Positions 4,974 to 8,267 of a DNA stretch of 8,267 bases are shown in pieces. The stretch is from assembly GCA_902765655.1 (NCBI GenBank), contig CACXAK010000041.1, positions 1 to 8,267 on the forward strand. The letters are read 5' to 3'. The notes under the pieces were generated by a model. It was not told the DNA's origin and did not search any database. It saw only the letters and a program-made list of their open reading frames with translations. This stretch comes from an uncultured bacterium (GTDB taxonomy: Bacteria; Cyanobacteriota; Vampirovibrionia; Gastranaerophilales; Gastranaerophilaceae). A program made the translations under genes and the position numbers. Each line of letters starts with the position of its first letter. The stretch's first letter is position 1.

Positions 4974-5831
4974 TTACTCCCCGAGTAAAATATTGTCTAT
5001 CAATCTTACCCCGCCGACTCTACAGGCAATAAATACTCTTGTATTATTATCAGCGATTGTAACTTCTTCCAAATCATCCTGATTCATAAATTCAAGATAT
5101 TCAAGTTCATGATGCTCATTCAAAAAACTGTAAGCTGTTTCTTTTAAAGCGTCCACATCTGTTAAGCCGCGTTTGTAGCAGGAATTGATATTATTTAAAA
5201 TCTTTGACAAAACAAGTGCCTCTTTTTTATCTTCATCAGATAAATATTTATTACGGGAACTGAGTGCCAACCCTGAATCTTCTCTGACAATCGGGCAAGG
5301 AACAATTTCAACCGGAATATTCAAATCCTTAACCATTTTCTTAATAATAATCAATTGCTGAGCATCTTTTTGCCCAAAAAATGCATAATCCGGCTGAACA
5401 ATATTGAATAATTTATTAACAACGGTACAAACACCATCAAAATGACCTACTCTTGATTTACCGCATAATTTATTAACATAAAAGAAAGGAGGAATAACAT
5501 AAGTCAGAAAATCATTTGATCTTATTTGCCCTTCTCCATACATTTCATTAGGGCTTGGAGCAAAAACAATTGATACTCCGGCATCATCACACATCTTGGT
5601 ATCTGCTTCAAGTGTTCTTGGGTATTTGTCCAAATCTTCCCCGGGGCAAAACTGAATCGGATTGACAAAAACTGAAACAACAACTCTGTCACATCTTTCC
5701 ACCGCTTTTTTTATCAAGCTTAAATGCCCTGCGTGTAATGCGCCCATTGTTGGAACCAACCCAACAACAAGCCCCTGTTTTTTCCATTCTTTAACCTGTT
5801 CTCTTACTTCATTAATTTTATGTAGTAACAT
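4974..5831 (-). CDS. panC: Pantothenate synthetase (pantoate--beta-alanine ligase)
   Basis: PanC joins pantoate and beta-alanine using ATP through a pantoyl-adenylate, the last step to vitamin B5 and so to coenzyme A. The 285-aa product has the normal length. The nucleotidyltransferase HIGH-type motif appears as PTMGALHAGHLSLI (27-40). Other PanC blocks are FVNPIQF (55-61, normally FVNPTQF), GKSRVGHFDGV (124-134), PDYAFFGQKDAQQ (147-159) and REDSGLALSSRN (183-194), which holds the KMSKS-like loop. The ATG at 5829-5831 overlaps the panB stop by one base (TAATG) and has GAGG at 5839-5842, 7 nt upstream. It follows panB directly, as in many bacteria, so the two pathway steps are made together. 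PanD, which makes beta-alanine, is not in the window. Confidence 0.97.
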   Translation of the reverse strand: MLLHKINEVREQVKEWKKQGLVVGLVPTMGALHAGHLSLIKKAVERCDRVVVSVFVNPIQFCPGEDLDKYPRTLEADTKMCDDAGVSIVFAPSPNEMYGEGQIRSNDFLTYVIPPFFYVNKLCGKSRVGHFDGVCTVVNKLFNIVQPDYAFFGQKDAQQLIIIKKMVKDLNIPVEIVPCPIVREDSGLALSSRNKYLSDEDKKEALVLSKILNNINSCYKRGLTDVDALKETAYSFLNEHHELEYLEFMNQDDLEEVTIADNNTRVFIACRVGGVRLIDNILLGE

Positions 5832-6631
5832 TAGTAAACCTCATTTTCGTTAGGGTAATCACCGCTTTTTATGTCTTCAATATATTTTTTTGCACAGTCA
5901 GTAATAAGCGTTTTCATATCGCCATATCTGCGAGCGAATTTCGGGGTAAAAGCATCAAATTTCCCGAATAAATCATCACAAACCATTACAAATCCGTCAC
6001 AATATCTGCCTGCTCCACAGGATATTGTAGGTACTGATATGTTTTCAGTAATATTTTTTGCAACCTGCTCAGGCACCATTTCTAAAACGATAGAAAATAC
6101 TCCTGCTTTTTCTAGTCTTTTTGCCTGTTTTAAAAGCTTATCTGCTGCATCTTCTGTTTTTCCCTGAATAATGTGTCCCCCGATTACATTTTGGCTTTGC
6201 GGGGTAAACCCGATGTGACCCATTACAGGAACACCCATATTAATCGTACATTCGATAAGTTTTTCAATATAATCATTACACCCTTCGAGTTTAACGGCAT
6301 TAGCACCGTTTTTAACCATATTACCAATATTTTTAAGAGCTGACTGAATATCAATTGTATAACTCATAAAAGGCATATCAGTAACAACCATCGCTCTGTT
6401 TACCCCTTTAGCAACAGCTTTTGTAAAAATAGTCATTTCTTCAACACCGACACAATTGGTATTTTCATACCCCAATGCCGTCATTGCAAGACTATCGCCA
6501 ATTAAAACTACATCAATTCCGGATTCATCAAAGTACTTCGCAGTCGAATAATCATAAGCCGTAAGCACAGAAAACTTCTCATTATTGTCTTTTATTTTCT
6601 TTAAAGTTCTTACCGTAACTTTATTATCCAT
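5831..6631 (-). CDS. panB: 3-methyl-2-oxobutanoate (ketopantoate) hydroxymethyltransferase
   Basis: PanB adds a hydroxymethyl group from 5,10-methylenetetrahydrofolate to 2-oxoisovalerate, giving ketopantoate, the first committed step of pantothenate synthesis. The 266-aa product is close to the 264 aa of E. coli PanB. Family residues line up: Mg ligands Asp46 (IGDSL) and Asp85 (VVTDMPF), the Lys114/Glu116 pair in KLEG, His139 in MGHIGFTPQ and catalytic Glu184 in LEMVP. The segment usually reading IGIGAG..CDGQVLV is here ISCGAGRYCDGFVMV. The frame opens at 6685, but those 18 extra codons lie wholly inside yvcK; MDNKVTV at 6631 has AAAAGAG 7 nt upstream and gives the family length. The start overlaps the yvcK stop by 8 nt, so translation is probably coupled. 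Confidence 0.95.
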   Translation of the reverse strand: MDNKVTVRTLKKIKDNNEKFSVLTAYDYSTAKYFDESGIDVVLIGDSLAMTALGYENTNCVGVEEMTIFTKAVAKGVNRAMVVTDMPFMSYTIDIQSALKNIGNMVKNGANAVKLEGCNDYIEKLIECTINMGVPVMGHIGFTPQSQNVIGGHIIQGKTEDAADKLLKQAKRLEKAGVFSIVLEMVPEQVAKNITENISVPTISCGAGRYCDGFVMVCDDLFGKFDAFTPKFARRYGDMKTLITDCAKKYIEDIKSGDYPNENEVY

Positions 6632-7922
6632 TTTTTTGCTCTTTTCTGAACCAATAATACACTGCTCTTGCGACTCTGCCTGCACTATGTCTTATTAAGC
6701 CGTCTTTATTGGGTTCTACAAGATTATTTGCACAAATATTGATACCCAATTTTTTAATTTCTTCTGTATCAAGAACAACAGGGAATTGACCTTGTTCCTT
6801 ATACTTTTCAGAAGGTTGTTCCGGTAAATTATTATTAACCAGAACAGCATCAACAAGATGCTCTACATTTGCATGTTTTAATAGTGCTTTAAGGTGATCT
6901 GATACTTTGTATCCGTCAGTTTCTCCCGGCTGAGTCATTATATTACATACATAAATCTTCTTTGCATTTGACTTTGAAATCTCTTCTGATATTTCTTTTA
7001 TTAAAAGATTAGGTATTACACTTGTATAAAGACTTCCCGGCCCAAGAATAATAAGTTCGGCATCTCTGATTGCCTGTATAACTTCAGGAAGAGCTTTACA
7101 ATCAGCAGGTTCAGAAAATAATTTTTCTATATGACCATGAGCTTCAGGAATTGCAGACTCTCCATGAACGATACTGCCATCCTTCATTTGCGCAACCAAT
7201 TTCATATCGTCTAATGTTGCCGGTAACACACGACCTCTAAGAGATATAACATTTGCGCTTGCTTTAACAGCAGACGCCATATCCCCCGTAATCTCACACA
7301 TCGCGGTCAAAAACAAATTACCGAAACTGTGCCCTTCGAGCTCATCCCCGTTATCAAAACGAAATTTAAAAAGTTTTGTAACCAAATCTTCATCGTCAGC
7401 CAAAGCAGTCATACAATGGCGAATATCGCCCGGAGGCAAGATTCCCAACGATTCTCTTAATCTCCCTGAGCTTCCTCCGTCATCACCAACACTTACAACT
7501 GCAGTAATATTATTGGTAATATTTTTTATTCCGCTTAAAAGCATTGATAAACCAGTACCGCCGCCAACAGCAACTATTCTCGGGCCTCTGCTTAATTTTC
7601 TTTTTCTGTATAAATTCTCCAGCAAAATATCACTATTTCTGTTATCAGGCAAATCTAGCATTGACAAATTTGTCATTCGCCAGCCCTTAAAGAAAAAGGC
7701 CATACCAATCATTATAATCCCAAATGCAAGCCATTCCGTTGAGATAGTATTGGCAATTTTACTTATGAACTGCATTGTATAAAATACCGGTTTAATATCG
7801 AATAATATTAATACCCCGAAAGTAATTAACAATGCGCCGACTAAAATCAGAGCAAACCATCTTTTTACCCGTAATCCCGGAATTAACCATCCTATTTGTT
7901 TTGGCATTTTTATCTTTTTCAT
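6624..7922 (-). CDS. yvcK: YvcK/CofD-like gluconeogenesis and morphology factor with N-terminal membrane anchor
   Basis: YvcK proteins bind UDP-sugars such as UDP-GlcNAc and are needed for growth on gluconeogenic carbon and for normal cell-wall synthesis. The catalytic-like domain begins at about residue 113. Its signatures are RIVAVGGGTGLS (115-126), SVGDDGGSSGRLR (144-156), PPGDIRHC (163-170), GHSFGNL (197-203), ILGPGSLYTSV (292-302) and MTQPGETDGY (329-338). At 432 aa it is about 110 residues longer than the Bacillus form because of an N-terminal region with two membrane helices (about 22-42 and 63-80), after the basic segment WLIPGLRVKRW. This should fix the domain on the cytoplasmic face of the membrane. 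The ATG at 7922 has AGGGAA (7928-7933) 5 nt upstream. The gene lies 19 nt after an unidentified gene and overlaps panB by 8 nt. Confidence 0.94.
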   Translation of the reverse strand: MKKIKMPKQIGWLIPGLRVKRWFALILVGALLITFGVLILFDIKPVFYTMQFISKIANTISTEWLAFGIIMIGMAFFFKGWRMTNLSMLDLPDNRNSDILLENLYRKRKLSRGPRIVAVGGGTGLSMLLSGIKNITNNITAVVSVGDDGGSSGRLRESLGILPPGDIRHCMTALADDEDLVTKLFKFRFDNGDELEGHSFGNLFLTAMCEITGDMASAVKASANVISLRGRVLPATLDDMKLVAQMKDGSIVHGESAIPEAHGHIEKLFSEPADCKALPEVIQAIRDAELIILGPGSLYTSVIPNLLIKEISEEISKSNAKKIYVCNIMTQPGETDGYKVSDHLKALLKHANVEHLVDAVLVNNNLPEQPSEKYKEQGQFPVVLDTEEIKKLGINICANNLVEPNKDGLIRHSAGRVARAVYYWFRKEQKNG

Positions 7923-7941
7923 ATTGCTTCCCTAAAACAAC

Positions 7942-8267
7942 CTATTCTACCCAACCTGATTTCATCGCATTTTTGTAATTATACGGAAGCGGCTTAATAA
8001 TTTCATTTGCCGCTACAATTAATTCTTTCACATTTGCTAATTTGTTTGAGAAATGAATTGTATCAGCTTCAATTACTGTTTTGCCACCAACATTATTTGT
8101 GACTCTTGAATTATTTAGCAAATCTTTCAGCCTTGAAAGAGAAATTTCAGTATTTTCCAAATCTCTTGCATTAAAGATAATATTACCATGTTCGTCATAA
8201 ATCTTTTCAAGATGAACTTCGTGTGCGACCTGAATATTTTCTTCTTCACCAACATTAGCAAGATTAT
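7942..8267 (-). CDS. C-terminal part of an unidentified protein (runs off the right edge)
   Basis: The minus-strand frame stays open from the window edge to the TAG at 7942-7944, showing about 108 C-terminal residues. A TTG at 8158-8160 could be read as a start, but the frame continues upstream through the edge (..VAHEVHLEKIYDEHGNIIF..) with no need of it, so the true start lies outside. The visible part is hydrophilic with no membrane helix. It is acidic near its upstream end (GEEENIQ) and ends in PLPYNYKNAMKSGWVE. I recognise no domain. It lies only 19 nt before yvcK on the same strand, so it is very likely in the same operon. Confidence 0.75.
   Translation of the reverse strand, partial: NLANVGEEENIQVAHEVHLEKIYDEHGNIIFNARDLENTEISLSRLKDLLNNSRVTNNVGGKTVIEADTIHFSNKLANVKELIVAANEIIKPLPYNYKNAMKSGWVE

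Noticed and set aside
4960..4986. Hairpin ACCCGGG / CCCGAGT at the panC 3' end as a terminator
   Set aside because: It pairs over 7 bp with one wobble, but the panC stop codon lies in its 13-nt loop and there is no T-run after it on the minus strand.
5662..6167. Plus-strand frames opposite panC and panB
   Set aside because: Shadows of strongly supported genes; composition is Ser/Phe-rich, as expected for antisense reading.
6632..6685. 18-codon N-terminal extension of panB
   Set aside because: It lies wholly within the yvcK coding region, is not part of the PanB family length, and the internal ATG at 6631 has its own Shine-Dalgarno.

Overview
The window is AT-rich, gene-dense bacterial DNA. 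The best guess for the host is a non-photosynthetic relative of cyanobacteria (class Vampirovibrionia/Melainabacteria, perhaps Gastranaerophilales). The basis is low GC, a YvcK with a two-helix N-terminal membrane anchor of the kind I associate with cyanobacterial homologues, and a dispersed 'CATTGCGAG..GAAGCAATCC' repeat I associate with such gut genomes. This assignment comes from memory and is moderate at best.

Layout. Left (1-1338, plus): proA, a complete proline-biosynthesis gene with its own short leader, preceded by a perfect 9-bp inverted repeat. Next (1348-1668, minus): a small XRE-type regulator convergent with proA. Its upstream region is a 122-nt divergent control region holding a strong promoter and a perfect 7-1-7 palindrome that abuts the promoter's -35 box. 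That promoter drives a plus-strand cassette (1791-3607): a secreted TPR protein, a small membrane protein, a 193-aa soluble protein of unknown family and a second small membrane protein. Two of the three junctions overlap; the third may have been closed up before a possible frameshift. I recognise no function for this cassette, and it is the most novel part of the window. A 200-nt repeat-rich spacer follows (3608-3807), with hairpins and two copies of an ATTGC..GCAAT element.

Right (3808-8267, minus): a run of six genes, given here in transcription order from the right edge. They are an unidentified C-terminal fragment, yvcK (membrane-anchored, UDP-sugar-binding-type regulator of carbon/cell-wall metabolism), panB and panC (pantothenate synthesis), then after 81 nt a membrane-anchored thioredoxin-like protein and CcdA (electron transfer from cytoplasm to the outer face of the membrane). 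yvcK/panB overlap by 8 nt and panB/panC by 1 nt; trx and ccdA are 2 nt apart.

Several starts were revised from the longest reading frame. The TPR protein starts at 1791, because the upstream ATG lies inside the promoter. The last cassette gene starts at 3398 and panB at 6631. The right-edge gene has no start in the window. No rRNA, tRNA, CRISPR array or transposase gene is visible.
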